NCBI GenBank assembly: GCA_022653675.1
Contig: JALCST010000004.1
Coordinates: 62,001 to 126,000 of the forward strand
DNA: 64,000 nt
Source of the DNA: Bacteroidales bacterium
GTDB taxonomy: Bacteria > Bacteroidota > Bacteroidia > Bacteroidales > UBA932
Direction: 5' to 3'
Part shown: positions 26,723 through 36,780 of the stretch, one piece after another
Layout of the letters: each line of letters starts with the position of its first letter
How positions within the stretch are numbered: position 1 is the first letter of the stretch
Notes under the pieces: model-generated
The model's database searches: none
Told to the model about the DNA's origin: nothing
What the model saw: the letters and a program-made list of their open reading frames with translations, nothing else
Translations under genes and position numbers: made by a program

Positions 26723-27532
26723 TTACTTGGTGAAGTAGCAAAGTTCGTTGTACATCGCTATGCATTGGCAGGCCTCCTTCACGTCGTGTACCCGTAGAAT
26801 GTCCGCACCGTTCTGAAGCGCTACCATGTTCAATGCGGATGTTGCAGGCAGGGCTTCCTCGGGAGATATGTCGAGTGGCTTGTAGATCATGCTTTTGCGT
26901 GATAATGCGGCGAGAATGGGGCGTTGGAGGGACTTGAACTGGCCGAGCTGTGCCAGAAGCTGGTAATTCTGGTCGACCGTCTTTGCGAACCCGAAACCGG
27001 GATCGATGATATACTCCTTTATGCCGTTGTTGCCGGCCTTTACGGCGAATTCCCTGAAATATCTTATGACCTCCTTCGTCACATCGCCATATTCGCACAG
27101 ATTCTGCATGGTCTGCGGAGTCCCCCGCATATGCATCGCTATATAGGTCAGGTGCAGGTTGCCGACCACGGGAAGCATATTTTCATCCGCTTCGCCGGCA
27201 GAGATGTCGTTTACTATGAAATTCCCCAGTATGTCGGCGGCTTTTTCCACTATCGTACTGCGATATGTGTCGATCGAAACCATGATGTTCCCGAAAGACG
27301 GCCGTATCATTTTAAGGACGGGTTCCAGGCGGAGCCACTCCTTTTCTTCATCAGGCTGGGCGGAACCCGGTCTTGTGGAGCAGGCACCGATGTCTATTAT
27401 GCCGGCACCCTCGTCCAAAAGGAGGGCGATCCTGTTTTTTGCCTGGTCGGAGCCTAGCACCCTGCTTGGTGCGTAATAGGAATCGTCGTCGACGTTCACT
27501 ATGCCCATTACCTTGATGTCGCGTTTCGTCAT
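26723..27532 (-). CDS. folP: Dihydropteroate synthase
   Basis: Joins p-aminobenzoate to dihydropterin pyrophosphate in folate synthesis. The 269-aa TIM barrel shows VMGIVNV at the N-terminus, GAGIIDIGACSTRPGS (about residue 45), VSIDTY, VNDISAG and the pterin-pocket segment YIIDPGFGFAKT. The usual loop-1 sequence after the first strand, NVTPDSF, reads NVDDDSYY here. That loop contributes to pABA and sulfonamide handling, so the substitution is notable. I start at the ATG at 27532; an in-frame ATG at 27577 would add 15 residues and run into the promoter region. A minus-strand -7 box (TATCTTTG) lies at 27573-27566. purB follows after 16 nt. Confidence 0.9.
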   Translation of the reverse strand: MTKRDIKVMGIVNVDDDSYYAPSRVLGSDQAKNRIALLLDEGAGIIDIGACSTRPGSAQPDEEKEWLRLEPVLKMIRPSFGNIMVSIDTYRSTIVEKAADILGNFIVNDISAGEADENMLPVVGNLHLTYIAMHMRGTPQTMQNLCEYGDVTKEVIRYFREFAVKAGNNGIKEYIIDPGFGFAKTVDQNYQLLAQLGQFKSLQRPILAALSRKSMIYKPLDISPEEALPATSALNMVALQNGADILRVHDVKEACQCIAMYNELCYFTK

Positions 27533-27547
27533 CTTCCGAATTAATGT

Positions 27548-27573
27548 TACATTTGCAATACGATACAAAGATA
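27548..27573. promoter_or_regulatory. Face-to-face -7 elements of folP and tmk
   Basis: TACATTTG at 27548-27555 (plus strand, for tmk) lies to the left of CAAAGATA at 27566-27573 (minus strand TATCTTTG, for folP). Because each promoter points across the other, the two transcripts would overlap at their 5' ends. Confidence 0.45.
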
Positions 27574-27610
27574 ACATATCTTAAATTTTCAAGAAACTAA
27601 GTTTCATCCT

Positions 27611-28273
27611 ATGCTGATTGTTCTCGAAGGCCTGGATGGCGCCGGAAAATCGACGCAGGTCAAATTGCTGGACATGTTCCTCTCTGAAAAGGGGAAGCAT
27701 CCTGAATACATGCATTTTCCCAGGTTCGATGCAACCGTTTTCGGAGAGATGATAGCCGGATACCTTAGAGGGGAATACGGAGGGTTGAACGACGTGCATC
27801 CCCAGCTTGTTGCATTGCTCTATGCGGAAGACAGGAGGGATGCTGCGCCTCAGATACGCAAATGGCTCGGTGAGGGGAGGGATGTGATACTGGACCGTTA
27901 TGTCGGTTCGAATATAGCATTCCAGTGTGCAAGGTCTGCTTCCGAGGACGATGCAACGGCTCTGGAAAAATGGATTCTGGAACTCGAATACGGTGCTTTC
28001 GGTATCCCGGAGGCCGATGTCGGTCTCTTTCTCGATGTTCCCATCGAGTTCATAAGTGCAAGGCTCGGGGGAAGACGCGACGGAGCCGACAGGGAATATC
28101 TCAGGGGAAAGCAGGACATATACGAGGCAGAGATGGAATTTCAGGAAAAGGTGCGCGGCGTTTATCTCAGACAATGCGAAGAAGGGCTGCTGAAAAGGAT
28201 TGATTGCTCCGCGGATGACGGGACTATTCTTTCAGCCGAAACCGTTTTCGATAAGATTAAAATGTCATTGTGA
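27611..28273 (+). CDS. tmk: Thymidylate kinase
   Basis: Phosphorylates dTMP to dTDP. The 220-aa product has the P-loop VLEGLDGAGKSTQ at residues 4-16, the DRY-type motif ILDRYVGSNIAFQ (about residue 95) and a LID segment RRDGADREYL. The P-loop carries GAGKST. It is divergent from folP and followed almost immediately by the DoxX-like gene, whose possible GTG start overlaps the tmk stop. Confidence 0.93.
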   Translation: MLIVLEGLDGAGKSTQVKLLDMFLSEKGKHPEYMHFPRFDATVFGEMIAGYLRGEYGGLNDVHPQLVALLYAEDRRDAAPQIRKWLGEGRDVILDRYVGSNIAFQCARSASEDDATALEKWILELEYGAFGIPEADVGLFLDVPIEFISARLGGRRDGADREYLRGKQDIYEAEMEFQEKVRGVYLRQCEEGLLKRIDCSADDGTILSAETVFDKIKMSL

Positions 28274-28275
28274 CG

Positions 28276-29499
28276 ATGAAATTCCTCAGAGCACTGGCAA
28301 GGATTGTTTTCGGACTTTCGTTCATATTCTCCGGGTTTATGAAACTTGCCGATCCTGTGGGCACCTCGTTGCTGATAAAGGAATATCTTGGGATATTGCA
28401 TTTGGGTCTCTTTTCATCCATGGCATTGGTCGGGGGCATAGGGATTTCCGCTTTGGAGATGACACTCGGGGTCGCAATTCTTGCCGGTTTCAGGATGAAG
28501 GTTTCTTCGTGGGTAGCATTGATTTCCATGGGTTTCTTCACTCTTCTAACGCTTTATCTCGCGCTTTTCAACCCGATTTCAGATTGCGGCTGTTTCGGAG
28601 AAGCAGTCCATTTTACAAACTGGCAGTCATTTTTTAAGAATATAATATTACTCTCTTGCAGTGCCGTAATTTTCGTGCAGAGGGATAAGTTCGTGCCCAT
28701 TGCTGCCGATTGGGCCGAATGGACGTATATAGGTGCCTTTGCCTGCCTTGGCCTTTGCATAGCCTTGGATGCATTTGTCGGCGGTGCCAAAATAGACTAT
28801 TCCCCGTTGCGTCCCGGCACCGATTTGTCCGAAGATTCCAGGTCCGAATACACGACGACTTTCCTCTATTCCAAAGGCGGAAAGAATAGGGAATTCAGTC
28901 TTGACAACCTGCCGGATTCCACCTGGACTTACGTGGACAGCAGGACTTCGCGTATTTCTGCGGTAGGATCGGATGGAACGGGAGGTTTTTCCTTATATGA
29001 TACCGCTGGAAATGATGTTACATCTGATGTGTTGACCGGAAGGCAATTGCTCGTCACATATTATGATTATGCTCCGCGAAAAAGGAAGATGGAGAGAGAA
29101 ATAAGGTCGTTTTCGGCGGTCTCTGATTCCCTCGGGACGCCTTTGAACGTAATTGTTTCAGTGGCAACGGGCGGATTGCCGATAAGCAGCGGAAACGTTC
29201 GCTATTATTCGGCTGACAGGAGGATGCTCATGACTTTGAACCGTTCCAACGGAGGGGTGACATATCTTAGCGGAGGAAAAGTAATTGAAAAGTGGAGTGC
29301 TACCTCTGCTCCTGTAATAGGCAAGCGTTCAGGAAAAATCTTCGAAACTTCTCCTGAAGAGCTTGAAACACGCGTCGAGATAATGCACAATTTGTATGTG
29401 GAAATTTCGCTGTTCCTTATAGTATTGGCAGCGGTACTCATCCGCATCATATCCGTTTCACACAACGGGAGACGTCAACGATCGTCCTCCCCGTCGTAG
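28276..29499 (+). CDS. DoxX/MauE-like membrane protein with periplasmic extension
   Basis: A 407-aa protein with four N-terminal membrane helices (about residues 5-165) carrying the DCGCFGE motif near residue 102 between helices, as in MauE/DoxX-type proteins linked to disulfide chemistry or respiration. The helix-rich part is followed by a soluble region of about 190 residues and a C-terminal membrane helix (EISLFLIVLAAVLIRIISV). I choose the ATG at 28276; a GTG at 28270 overlaps the tmk stop codon and adds two residues. Function is unknown. The 3' end overlaps the convergent S4-domain gene by 25 nt. Confidence 0.75.
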   Translation: MKFLRALARIVFGLSFIFSGFMKLADPVGTSLLIKEYLGILHLGLFSSMALVGGIGISALEMTLGVAILAGFRMKVSSWVALISMGFFTLLTLYLALFNPISDCGCFGEAVHFTNWQSFFKNIILLSCSAVIFVQRDKFVPIAADWAEWTYIGAFACLGLCIALDAFVGGAKIDYSPLRPGTDLSEDSRSEYTTTFLYSKGGKNREFSLDNLPDSTWTYVDSRTSRISAVGSDGTGGFSLYDTAGNDVTSDVLTGRQLLVTYYDYAPRKRKMEREIRSFSAVSDSLGTPLNVIVSVATGGLPISSGNVRYYSADRRMLMTLNRSNGGVTYLSGGKVIEKWSATSAPVIGKRSGKIFETSPEELETRVEIMHNLYVEISLFLIVLAAVLIRIISVSHNGRRQRSSSPS

Positions 29500-29897
29500 T
29501 CTCCATCGGTGCCGATGTCTTTCCAAAGGCGGTCGAGCTGTCTGCGTTCCTTCTTGGTCGGTCTCCCGGCCCCGGCATCCCTCTTAATGAAGAATGTCTC
29601 CTTCGGAGCGCGAAGTTTTTCAATTTCCGATTCAGGTGTCAGGTTTTTGGCGTAAAGCGGGACGGTTTGTGCTCCCTGACGTTTGTCCATGGGGACAATC
29701 ACCCGATACGTAAAATGTGCCGAGCCGTTTCTGACGGTTATGGTATCTCCCGTCCTTACGGCGCGCGAAGGTTTTGCTTCCGTTCCGTTTACCTTGACCT
29801 TGCCTCCTTTGCAGGCATCAGTGGCTTCGGTACGTGTCTTGTATACCCTGATTGCCCAAAGGAATTTGTCTATCCTAGTCTCTTCAGGCGGTTCCAT
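29475..29897 (-). CDS. S4-domain RNA-binding protein, Hsp15 (HslR)-like
   Basis: A 140-aa basic protein with an N-terminal S4 fold (RIDKFLWAIRVYKTRTEA, GGKVKVNGTEAKPSRAVRTG) and a basic tail ending GRPTKKERRQLDRLWKD, the layout of Hsp15-type proteins that rescue stalled 50S-nascent chain complexes. Its ATG is one nucleotide after the infB stop, making it the last gene of the rimP-nusA-infB operon. The 3' end overlaps the convergent DoxX-like gene by 25 nt. Confidence 0.88.
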   Translation of the reverse strand: MEPPEETRIDKFLWAIRVYKTRTEATDACKGGKVKVNGTEAKPSRAVRTGDTITVRNGSAHFTYRVIVPMDKRQGAQTVPLYAKNLTPESEIEKLRAPKETFFIKRDAGAGRPTKKERRQLDRLWKDIGTDGDYDGEDDR

Positions 29898-29898
29898 T

Positions 29899-32800
29899 TC
29901 AAAGTTTACGCTTTACTTCCACTATGTTGTAGGCTTCTACGACATCGCTTTCCCGGAATTCGTTGTAATTTTTTACGGTTAATCCGCATTCGTAGCCTGC
30001 GTTGACCTCTTTCGCGTCGTCCTTCATTCTCTTCAGGGAGTCGAGAATGCCGGTAAAGACCACGATGCCGTCACGGATCACATGTACCTTCGAACCTCGG
30101 GAAATTTTGCCATCCTTAACCATGCAGCCGGCAATTGCACCGATTTTGGAGATGTGGAACACCTGTTTTACTTCCGCATTCCCGGTGATGACTTCTTTCT
30201 CCTCGGGTGCAAGCATACCCTCGATGGCGCTTTTTACTTCGTTTATGGCATCGTATATAACCGAATACAAACGGATTTCCACATGTTCCTGTTCGGCCTG
30301 TTTCTTGGCATCGGCCGAAGGGCGGACTTGGAATCCAATGATGATGGCATTCGATGCTATGGCGAGCTGTACATCAGATTCGGATATCGCTCCTACACCT
30401 TTAAGTATTACTTTTACCTGAATTTCCTTGGTCGACAACTTGATGAGCGAATCGGAGAGGGCTTCCACCGAGCCGTCTACGTCGCCTTTCACTATAAGAC
30501 TTAGTTCCTTGAAGTTACCTATTGCTATGCGACGGCCTATTTCATCAAGGGTAATGAGAGGGTTGGTGTTTATGCTTTGGATCCTGTAGAGTTGCTCCCT
30601 TTTGTTGGCGATCTCCCTGGCTTCGCGTTCGTCATCCATCACGTTGAATTTGTCGCCTGCGGCGGGTGCCCCGTTCAGTCCGAGCACCGATGCCGGGGTG
30701 GAAGGCCCTGCTTCGTCAATTTTCTGGCCCCGTTCGTTGAACATTGCCTTGACGCGTCCGGAATAACTGCCCGAAAGGACGACATCCCCTGTGTGAAGGG
30801 TCCCGCCTTGAACTAGGACGGTAGCCAGATAGCCGCGACCCTTGTCAAGGGAGGATTCTATTACAGTACCTACGGCATTTTTTCCTGGGTTCGCCTTCAA
30901 TTCGAGCATATCAGCTTCGAGAAGCACCTTTTCGAGAAGCTTGTCGACGTTGGTTCCTTTCTTTGCGGAGATTTCCTGACACTGGTATTTTCCACCCCAG
31001 TCTTCGACCAGCAGGTTCATGTTTGCGAGTTGCTCCTTGATCTTTTCAGGTTGGGCTCCAGGCTTGTCCATCTTGTTGATCGCGAAGATCATAGGAACAC
31101 CTGCGGCCTGGGCATGGCTTATCGCTTCTATGGTTTGCGGCATCACTGCGTCGTCGGCTGCGATGATGATGATGGCCATATCGGTTATTTTCGCTCCCCT
31201 CGCACGCATTGCGGTGAAAGCCTCGTGTCCCGGCGTATCCAGGAATGTTATCCTGCGACCGTTCGACAGCACGACATTGTATGCTCCGATGTGCTGTGTT
31301 ATTCCTCCTGCTTCGCCGGCTATGACGTTTGTCTTTCGAATGAAGTCGAGCAAAGAAGTCTTGCCGTGGTCTACGTGTCCCATCACCGTTACGACAGGTG
31401 GTCTCGGTGTCATGTCTTCCGGATGGTCGACTTCGGCTTTTATGGTATTCTGTACTTCTGCCGTGACGAAGTTAAGCTTGAATCCGAACTCGTCGGCGAC
31501 CAGTTCAAGGGTTTCCGCGTCAAGGCGTTGGTTTATTGAAACCATAAGGCCGAGATTCATGCAGGCGTTTATTACGTCCGTGACAGGTTTCCCCATTAGT
31601 GTCGCTATATCGTTTACCGTAACGAACTCGGTTATATCCAACGTCTTGCTCTTTTCCTGACGAATTTCGGCCTGTGCTTCCTGACGAATGTTTTCCTCTT
31701 CCCTGCGTTCGTGACGCCTCTTGGCACCTTTTGTCTTGCCTTTGTTTTCGGTCAGCCTTGCATAGGTCTCCTTTATTTGTTTTTGTATCTCTTCTTCGTT
31801 TACCTCGGCATGAAGGGGTTGCTTGTATTGCGAGCGACGGTCCCTGTTGCCGCGGTTGTTCCGGTTGTCCTTATTGCGGAAGCCACCGTTGCCGTTTTCT
31901 GTCGCTGCGTTTACATCGACCTTGCCACCGCCGAAAGGTTTATGTATCCTTTCGCGTTTCCCCTTCTTGCTGCTCTGCTGGGATTGTCCCCCGCTGTTTT
32001 GGGATCTTTTGTTTTCGAATTTGGAAAGATCTATCGTTCCTACGGTCTTTACTCCGCGAAGAGGGGTGACTTCGGTCTTTATATATTGTGGAGTCTTATG
32101 TTCAGGACGATGTTCAGCTTTTTGCTGGTGTGATTGTTGACGGGGCTGCTGTTGGGGCATCCCGGGACGTTTGGATGCGCCTTGTTTCATTTCTTGCTTG
32201 GCATTAGGGACAGTCTTGGGTGTAGCCTGTGCATTTATCTTGTTCTCTGCGGGTTTAGGAGGTGTGACGGCAGTTGGGACGGTCGTATTCTCGATTGTTG
32301 GTTTTGGCTCCGCGGCCTTAGGCTGCGGTTCGACAATTTCTGTCACGGGTTTTTCTATATTTTCGATTTCTTTCCGAGTTTCGGCCTTTTCCGACTCAGG
32401 TTCACTCTTTTCCACTGTAGCAACGATGTTTTCCGTTTTCCTTTCCATATCTAGCTTTCCGACTATTTTCACTCCTATTTTGTGTATTGGAAGCTCTTCA
32501 GCCTTTGGAGCCGGTTTGGCTTCGGGAGTAGCCTCCGGTTTGTTCGCTGAAGTTGCCGTTTTAGCTGCGGGCTGTTCTTTTCTCGTTTCTCCTGAGAGTG
32601 ATGTAGTCTTTATCAGCACCTCGGTCCCTACGTTTTCTTCCACATCTTTCTGGTCCGGTTCAGGTTCCTCCTTCTTTGTGCCGTTTGCCTCCTGCGCGAT
32701 CTGCTTGTATTTGGCAATGGCTTCTATCGATTTTTCCTTGTTGTCCTGCTCCTTCTTGAACTCCTTTTTAATGAGGTCGTACGCCTCCATGCTGATTTTC

Positions 32801-32916
32801 GCATTGGGAGACTCCTCGACTTCGAATCCCTTCTGTTTAAGGAAATCGAATAGAGTGCGCATCCCTATGTTGAACTCTCTAAGTACTTTATTTACCCTTA
32901 TTTTCTCTTCTGTCAT
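29899..32916 (-). CDS. infB: Translation initiation factor IF-2
   Basis: GTPase that brings initiator fMet-tRNA to the ribosome. The 1,005-aa protein begins with an IF2-N domain ([20 protein letters not shown]), followed by a long, low-complexity Glu/Lys/Pro-rich linker, a second IF2-N-like segment near residue 430 ([20 protein letters not shown]) and the G domain from about residue 505 ([31 protein letters not shown]). The C-terminal domains follow, with [12 protein letters not shown] and [13 protein letters not shown]. It lies between nusA (25 nt) and the S4-domain gene (1 nt). The initiator tRNA gene is also within this window at 50.6 kb. Confidence 0.97.
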   Translation of the reverse strand: MTEEKIRVNKVLREFNIGMRTLFDFLKQKGFEVEESPNAKISMEAYDLIKKEFKKEQDNKEKSIEAIAKYKQIAQEANGTKKEEPEPDQKDVEENVGTEVLIKTTSLSGETRKEQPAAKTATSANKPEATPEAKPAPKAEELPIHKIGVKIVGKLDMERKTENIVATVEKSEPESEKAETRKEIENIEKPVTEIVEPQPKAAEPKPTIENTTVPTAVTPPKPAENKINAQATPKTVPNAKQEMKQGASKRPGMPQQQPRQQSHQQKAEHRPEHKTPQYIKTEVTPLRGVKTVGTIDLSKFENKRSQNSGGQSQQSSKKGKRERIHKPFGGGKVDVNAATENGNGGFRNKDNRNNRGNRDRRSQYKQPLHAEVNEEEIQKQIKETYARLTENKGKTKGAKRRHERREEENIRQEAQAEIRQEKSKTLDITEFVTVNDIATLMGKPVTDVINACMNLGLMVSINQRLDAETLELVADEFGFKLNFVTAEVQNTIKAEVDHPEDMTPRPPVVTVMGHVDHGKTSLLDFIRKTNVIAGEAGGITQHIGAYNVVLSNGRRITFLDTPGHEAFTAMRARGAKITDMAIIIIAADDAVMPQTIEAISHAQAAGVPMIFAINKMDKPGAQPEKIKEQLANMNLLVEDWGGKYQCQEISAKKGTNVDKLLEKVLLEADMLELKANPGKNAVGTVIESSLDKGRGYLATVLVQGGTLHTGDVVLSGSYSGRVKAMFNERGQKIDEAGPSTPASVLGLNGAPAAGDKFNVMDDEREAREIANKREQLYRIQSINTNPLITLDEIGRRIAIGNFKELSLIVKGDVDGSVEALSDSLIKLSTKEIQVKVILKGVGAISESDVQLAIASNAIIIGFQVRPSADAKKQAEQEHVEIRLYSVIYDAINEVKSAIEGMLAPEEKEVITGNAEVKQVFHISKIGAIAGCMVKDGKISRGSKVHVIRDGIVVFTGILDSLKRMKDDAKEVNAGYECGLTVKNYNEFRESDVVEAYNIVEVKRKL

Positions 32917-32941
32917 AAAACCTCCCGATTAATGTTTGTAT

Positions 32942-34180
32942 TTATTCGAATTCTGCGCGCAGAATCTTCTGCACTTCCTCGACTGTTTCGCGCTCGAGGT
33001 CGGCACGCTGCATTATGTCCTCTGTAGACAGGGCCAGGACGCTCTTGGCTGTGTCGCAACCTATCTTTTCGAGGGCTTCGATGATCCAGGAGTCTATTTC
33101 GTCCGTGAATTCACTCAACAGAACGTCTTCCTCCTGATTCTCATCTTCTGCTTCACGATATACGTCGACTTCGTAACCTGCAAGTTGCCCGGCCAGCCTT
33201 ATGTTGGCTCCACCCTTGCCGATCGCAAGTGAAACCTCCGAAGGTTTCAGGAAAACCATCACGTGTTTGGTGGCATCGTCGATCTGTACCGTTGATATCT
33301 TTGCGGGTGAAAGTGCCCTTCTTATCAAAAGTTCGGTATTGTTGGTCCACTGTATGACATCTATGTTTTCGTTCCTGAGCTCGCGTACTATGCCGTGGAT
33401 CCTCGATCCCTTGACTCCAACGCATGCCCCAACGGGGTCTATGCGCTCGTCATATGATTCGACGGCTACCTTCGCCCTCTCCCCGGGGATCCTTACTACT
33501 TTCTTTATGGTAATTAGCCCATCGAATATTTCCGGAACCTCCTCTTCGAATAGTTTCTCGAGAAATTCCGGTGATGTTCTGGAAAGGATGATTATTGTGT
33601 TGTTGTTCCTCATTTCCACACTTGACACGATGGCTTTTACCGTGTCTCCCTTCCGAAAATAGTCGGACGGGATCTGTTCCGATTTCGGAAGGGAAAGCTC
33701 GTTGCCGGCCTCGTCCATAACGAGGACCTCGCGTTTCCATACCTGGTAGGCTTCTCCTACGACGACCGTTCCTATCAATTCCTTGTATTTGTCGAAAAGT
33801 TTCGCCTTTTCGATATCCATTATCCTTCCGGACAGGTTCTGACGTATGCTCAGGATTCCCCGGCGTCCGAAACTCTCTATCGGAACCCGCTCGGAATATT
33901 CCTCTCCGACTTCGAAACTGTCGTCTATCTTGTGAACATCTTCCAGAGAGATCTCCTTGCTTGGGTCGACGACCGTTTCGGCTACGGTGCGTTTGCGCCA
34001 CAATTCGAAATCCCCTTTGTCTATGTTGATGATAATGTCAAAACTTGCCGTATCCCCGTACATCTTCTTGAGCTGGTCGAGAAAAACGGATTCGAGTACT
34101 CCGGTCATTGTGGCCTTGTCGATGTTTTTCAAATTCTTGAACTCGGCAAATGTACTGATCAGGTCTGTAGTACCTTCCAT
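32942..34180 (-). CDS. nusA: Transcription termination/antitermination factor NusA
   Basis: RNA polymerase-associated factor of 412 aa. The N-terminal domain is followed by an S1 domain (ERVPIESFGRRGILSIRQNL at about residue 93 onward) and two KH domains (GVKGSRIHGIVRELRNENID at about residue 245; IGKGGANIRLAGQLAGYEVD at about residue 318). A short C-terminal helical segment (LSTEDIMQRADLERETVEEV) ends the protein, which lacks the two full acidic repeats of E. coli NusA. Second gene of the rimP-nusA-infB operon. Confidence 0.97.
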   Translation of the reverse strand: MEGTTDLISTFAEFKNLKNIDKATMTGVLESVFLDQLKKMYGDTASFDIIINIDKGDFELWRKRTVAETVVDPSKEISLEDVHKIDDSFEVGEEYSERVPIESFGRRGILSIRQNLSGRIMDIEKAKLFDKYKELIGTVVVGEAYQVWKREVLVMDEAGNELSLPKSEQIPSDYFRKGDTVKAIVSSVEMRNNNTIIILSRTSPEFLEKLFEEEVPEIFDGLITIKKVVRIPGERAKVAVESYDERIDPVGACVGVKGSRIHGIVRELRNENIDVIQWTNNTELLIRRALSPAKISTVQIDDATKHVMVFLKPSEVSLAIGKGGANIRLAGQLAGYEVDVYREAEDENQEEDVLLSEFTDEIDSWIIEALEKIGCDTAKSVLALSTEDIMQRADLERETVEEVQKILRAEFE

Positions 34181-34217
34181 TTTTTATCTTTTTAGTTTTA
34201 GTATTTTATGAATTCAA

Positions 34218-34688
34218 TTAAAAGTCAATTACATTCTTTACGGATAGAAGCTCTTCGTATCCGAAGGATTCGGTATGCTTGACAGCCAGCCTGCGCTTTT
34301 TGCCGGCAACCTGCTCCAATGTTACGTAACTGACCGTTATCTTGTCCGTTTCTGCTTTTTCCAACATCGCATTCTTGATTTTCCTCCCTCCCTTGACTAG
34401 CAGTTCCACTTCGTTGCCTTGCGCCTTCCTGTATTGTCCGGGAACCTTGAATGATTGCGTCAGCCCGGCGGATCCTACCGTCAGGCTGTAATCTTCTATG
34501 TCTCTATCCAGTCTGGAACACAGATAATTGTTCATTTCCGTACAGTCGCCTATGTTCACATCCCTGTTTTCAGCTTCGATGGTGACATCTATGTCGTTGC
34601 AGGTAGAAATTTTTACCTCTACCAGAAACAGTCCGCTTCCTGCTAGATGTTCTTCCACGAGTCCTGCTACAAGTTTGGCGTCAATCAT
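34218..34688 (-). CDS. rimP: Ribosome maturation factor RimP
   Basis: Needed for 30S subunit maturation. The 156-aa protein shows the family pattern: an N-terminal alpha/beta domain with FLVEVKISTCNDIDV (the equivalent of the usual L-V-x-V segment), NRDVNIGDCTEMNNYLCSRL, and DYSLTVGSAGL (usually LEVSSPGL). The C-terminal Sm-like domain includes VELLVKGGRKIKNA. First gene of the operon with nusA (37 nt downstream) and infB. The leader contains a terminator-like hairpin (34709-34730) after a consensus promoter (34752-34783). Confidence 0.94.
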   Translation of the reverse strand: MIDAKLVAGLVEEHLAGSGLFLVEVKISTCNDIDVTIEAENRDVNIGDCTEMNNYLCSRLDRDIEDYSLTVGSAGLTQSFKVPGQYRKAQGNEVELLVKGGRKIKNAMLEKAETDKITVSYVTLEQVAGKKRRLAVKHTESFGYEELLSVKNVIDF

Positions 34689-34708
34689 AGTTATGCTTTC
34701 TTAATAAA

Positions 34709-34730
34709 AAAGAGGACTTTCGTCCTCTTT
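34709..34730 (-). terminator. Intrinsic-terminator-like hairpin in the rimP-nusA-infB leader (attenuator candidate)
   Basis: On the minus strand, AAAGAGGAC and GTCCTCTTT pair perfectly around GAAA, a stable tetraloop, and the stem is followed directly by TTTATT. Only the divergent lpxD lies upstream, so there is no upstream minus-strand gene to terminate, and the hairpin falls between the predicted transcription start (about 34745) and the rimP ATG at 34688. Confidence 0.65.
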
Positions 34731-34751
34731 CAACCTTCCTCATTTCTACCG

Positions 34752-34783
34752 CAAATGTATGCTTTTTTTTCTTATTATCCAAA
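34752..34783 (-). promoter_or_regulatory. Promoter of rimP-nusA-infB
   Basis: On the minus strand, TTTG (34783-34780), a 20-nt spacer and TACATTTG (34759-34752) match the Bacteroidota consensus at every defined position. This is the best promoter match found in the window. Confidence 0.75.
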
Positions 34784-34851
34784 TGCGGCTCAATTTATGA
34801 ATATTTTGACTTACTTTGCGCTGCAAATTTAGAGTTGTCATATCAATAAAA

Positions 34852-35847
34852 ATGGAATTAACATCGAAATATCTTGCCGACAGTCTGGGAGGCACGCTTG
34901 AGGGGGACCCGGACGTAAGCGTCAATTCCGTGGCGCGTATAGAAAACGGCAGGGCCGGAGCCATAAGCTTCCTTGCCAACCCGAAATACGAACATTTCAT
35001 ATATACCTGCAAGTCGAGTGTCTTTCTCGTGAACAAGACGTTCGTCCCGAAGGAACCCTTGAAAGCAAAAGCCGTAATCCGTGTGGATGATTCCTATAAG
35101 GCTATCGCCGACGTTCTTGGCATGATCGAAGCATTCAGGAAGAGGCACAAATCAGCCAACGGATGGTGCCGGCTGCATCCTTTTTCTTCCAAGATAGGGA
35201 AGGGAACTCATGTAGGACGCATGACATTTATCGGAAAACGCGTCACTATTGGCGCAAACTGCGATATTTATCCCCAGGTTTATCTCGGTGACGGAGTCAC
35301 TGTCGGGGATGGAACTATAATTTATCCCGGTGTGCGGATCTACCACGACTGCAAGGTGGGAAGCAATTGCATACTTCACTCCAATGCGGTATTGGGCGCC
35401 GACGGTTTCGGGTTTGCGCCGCTGTCCGACGGTTCGTATGAAAAAATCCCCCAGACGGGCAACGTGGTGATCGAAGATAATGTTGAGATAGGTGCCAATA
35501 CCACAATAGACCGTTCCACTATGGGCTCGACGGTAATCCACGGTGGAGTAAAGATTGACAACCTGTGCCAGATCGCCCACAATGTAGAGGTTGGGAAGAA
35601 TACGGTAATGGCAGCCATGACCGGAATTGCAGGGTCCACTCATATCGGCGAACATTGCATGTTCGGCGGGCAGTCGGGGATTGTTGGCCATATAAGCGTC
35701 GCTTCGGGTACCACATTGTGTGCCGCCAGCGCTATAACGGGAAATGTCAAGAAGGAGGGAGAAATTCTTATGGGTTACCCCGCCATTGACCATTTCACAT
35801 ATCTGAGGGCATATGCAAGATACAAAGCCAATGGGGAGAAGAGATAG
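34852..35847 (+). CDS. lpxD: UDP-3-O-(3-hydroxyacyl)glucosamine N-acyltransferase
   Basis: Third enzyme of lipid A synthesis, adding the N-linked acyl chain. The 331-aa protein has the LpxD N-terminal uridine-binding region ([32 protein letters not shown]) and a left-handed beta-helix of hexapeptide repeats ([16 protein letters not shown] and following). Catalytic His lies in [10 protein letters not shown] (about residue 240). The ATG at 34852 matches family starts; an upstream in-frame ATG at 34816 adds unrelated residues. The gene opens an lpxD-lpxC-lpxA cluster and overlaps lpxC. Confidence 0.95.
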   Translation: MELTSKYLADSLGGTLEGDPDVSVNSVARIENGRAGAISFLANPKYEHFIYTCKSSVFLVNKTFVPKEPLKAKAVIRVDDSYKAIADVLGMIEAFRKRHKSANGWCRLHPFSSKIGKGTHVGRMTFIGKRVTIGANCDIYPQVYLGDGVTVGDGTIIYPGVRIYHDCKVGSNCILHSNAVLGADGFGFAPLSDGSYEKIPQTGNVVIEDNVEIGANTTIDRSTMGSTVIHGGVKIDNLCQIAHNVEVGKNTVMAAMTGIAGSTHIGEHCMFGGQSGIVGHISVASGTTLCAASAITGNVKKEGEILMGYPAIDHFTYLRAYARYKANGEKR

Positions 35848-36778
35848 GATCGATCCCGGGAGGCAGCATACCGTCAGAAGGGAATATGGTTTCGAGGGGA
35901 AAGGATTGCATACTGGATTGTTTTCACAGATATTGATCTGTCCTGCTGCGGCGGATTCCGGCATAGTTTTCCAACGAACTGATTTATCCGGGGGGTCTAA
36001 TATGATCCGTGCGGTAGCTGAAAATGTCAAGTTGACCGAAAGAAGTACCACCTTAGCCTGCGGACCTGTAAAGGTTCAGACTGCCGAACATCTTCTTTCC
36101 GCTCTTTATTGTCTCGGAATTGACAATGCGTTAATAAAAATTTCCGGGGATGAAGCTCCGATCCTCGATGGAAGCGCTAAACCTTATGCAGATGCCATAT
36201 CGGCTGATGGACTTTTGGAACAGGATGCCTCACGCAAATATATAGTCGTTGACAAGCCGCTTCACTATAAGGATTGCAACTCGGATTCGGAAATTTCCAT
36301 ATTTCCTTCTGACAGCTTCGAAATTGACATAACGGCTGATTACGGCAGCAAGGTCTTCGGAATCCAGAAGGCCCATTATGATTCCGGTATGGATTATGCG
36401 GCTGAAATTGCGCTTTGCCGTACTTTCTGTTTTCTCCGCGAGGTTGAATACCTGTTGAGCCTGGATTTAATAAAGGGAGGGGATCTGAGCAACGCCATTG
36501 TCGTCTGCGATACTCCGGTAAGCGCCGGAACGCTAGCCCACCTCGAGGATATTTTCGGTATAAAGGGGCTTGCAAGGGTGCCTGAAGGCTATCTGAGCAA
36601 TGTTAAGTTGCATTTCGACAACGAATGTGCGCGGCATAAACTCCTGGATGTCACCGGGGATTTTGCTCTTGCCGGGTATCCTCTCAAGGCGAGGATAGAA
36701 GCATACAAGCCGGGGCACGGAATTAATACTTCGGCTGTCAGATATTTAAGAGAACAATACATTAATTCTGCGAAATAG
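35813..36778 (+). CDS. lpxC: UDP-3-O-acyl-N-acetylglucosamine deacetylase, stand-alone form
   Basis: Zinc amidase of the committed step of lipid A synthesis. Zinc and catalytic residues are in place: [17 protein letters not shown] (about residue 86), [14 protein letters not shown] (HxxxD, about residue 276) and the catalytic His in PGHGINTS. The start motif FEGKGLHTG is near residue 27. At 321 aa the protein stops after the LpxC fold; most Bacteroidota LpxC proteins continue into a FabZ dehydratase domain (about 460 aa), which is absent here. The ATG at 35813 overlaps lpxD by 35 nt; an ATG at 35831 is an alternative. lpxA begins 2 nt after the stop. Confidence 0.94.
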   Translation: MQDTKPMGRRDRIDPGRQHTVRREYGFEGKGLHTGLFSQILICPAAADSGIVFQRTDLSGGSNMIRAVAENVKLTERSTTLACGPVKVQTAEHLLSALYCLGIDNALIKISGDEAPILDGSAKPYADAISADGLLEQDASRKYIVVDKPLHYKDCNSDSEISIFPSDSFEIDITADYGSKVFGIQKAHYDSGMDYAAEIALCRTFCFLREVEYLLSLDLIKGGDLSNAIVVCDTPVSAGTLAHLEDIFGIKGLARVPEGYLSNVKLHFDNECARHKLLDVTGDFALAGYPLKARIEAYKPGHGINTSAVRYLREQYINSAK

Positions 36779-36780
36779 AT

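Noticed and set aside
35152-36051. 299-aa open frame on the minus strand
   Set aside because: Shadow of lpxD and lpxC; no homology signal.
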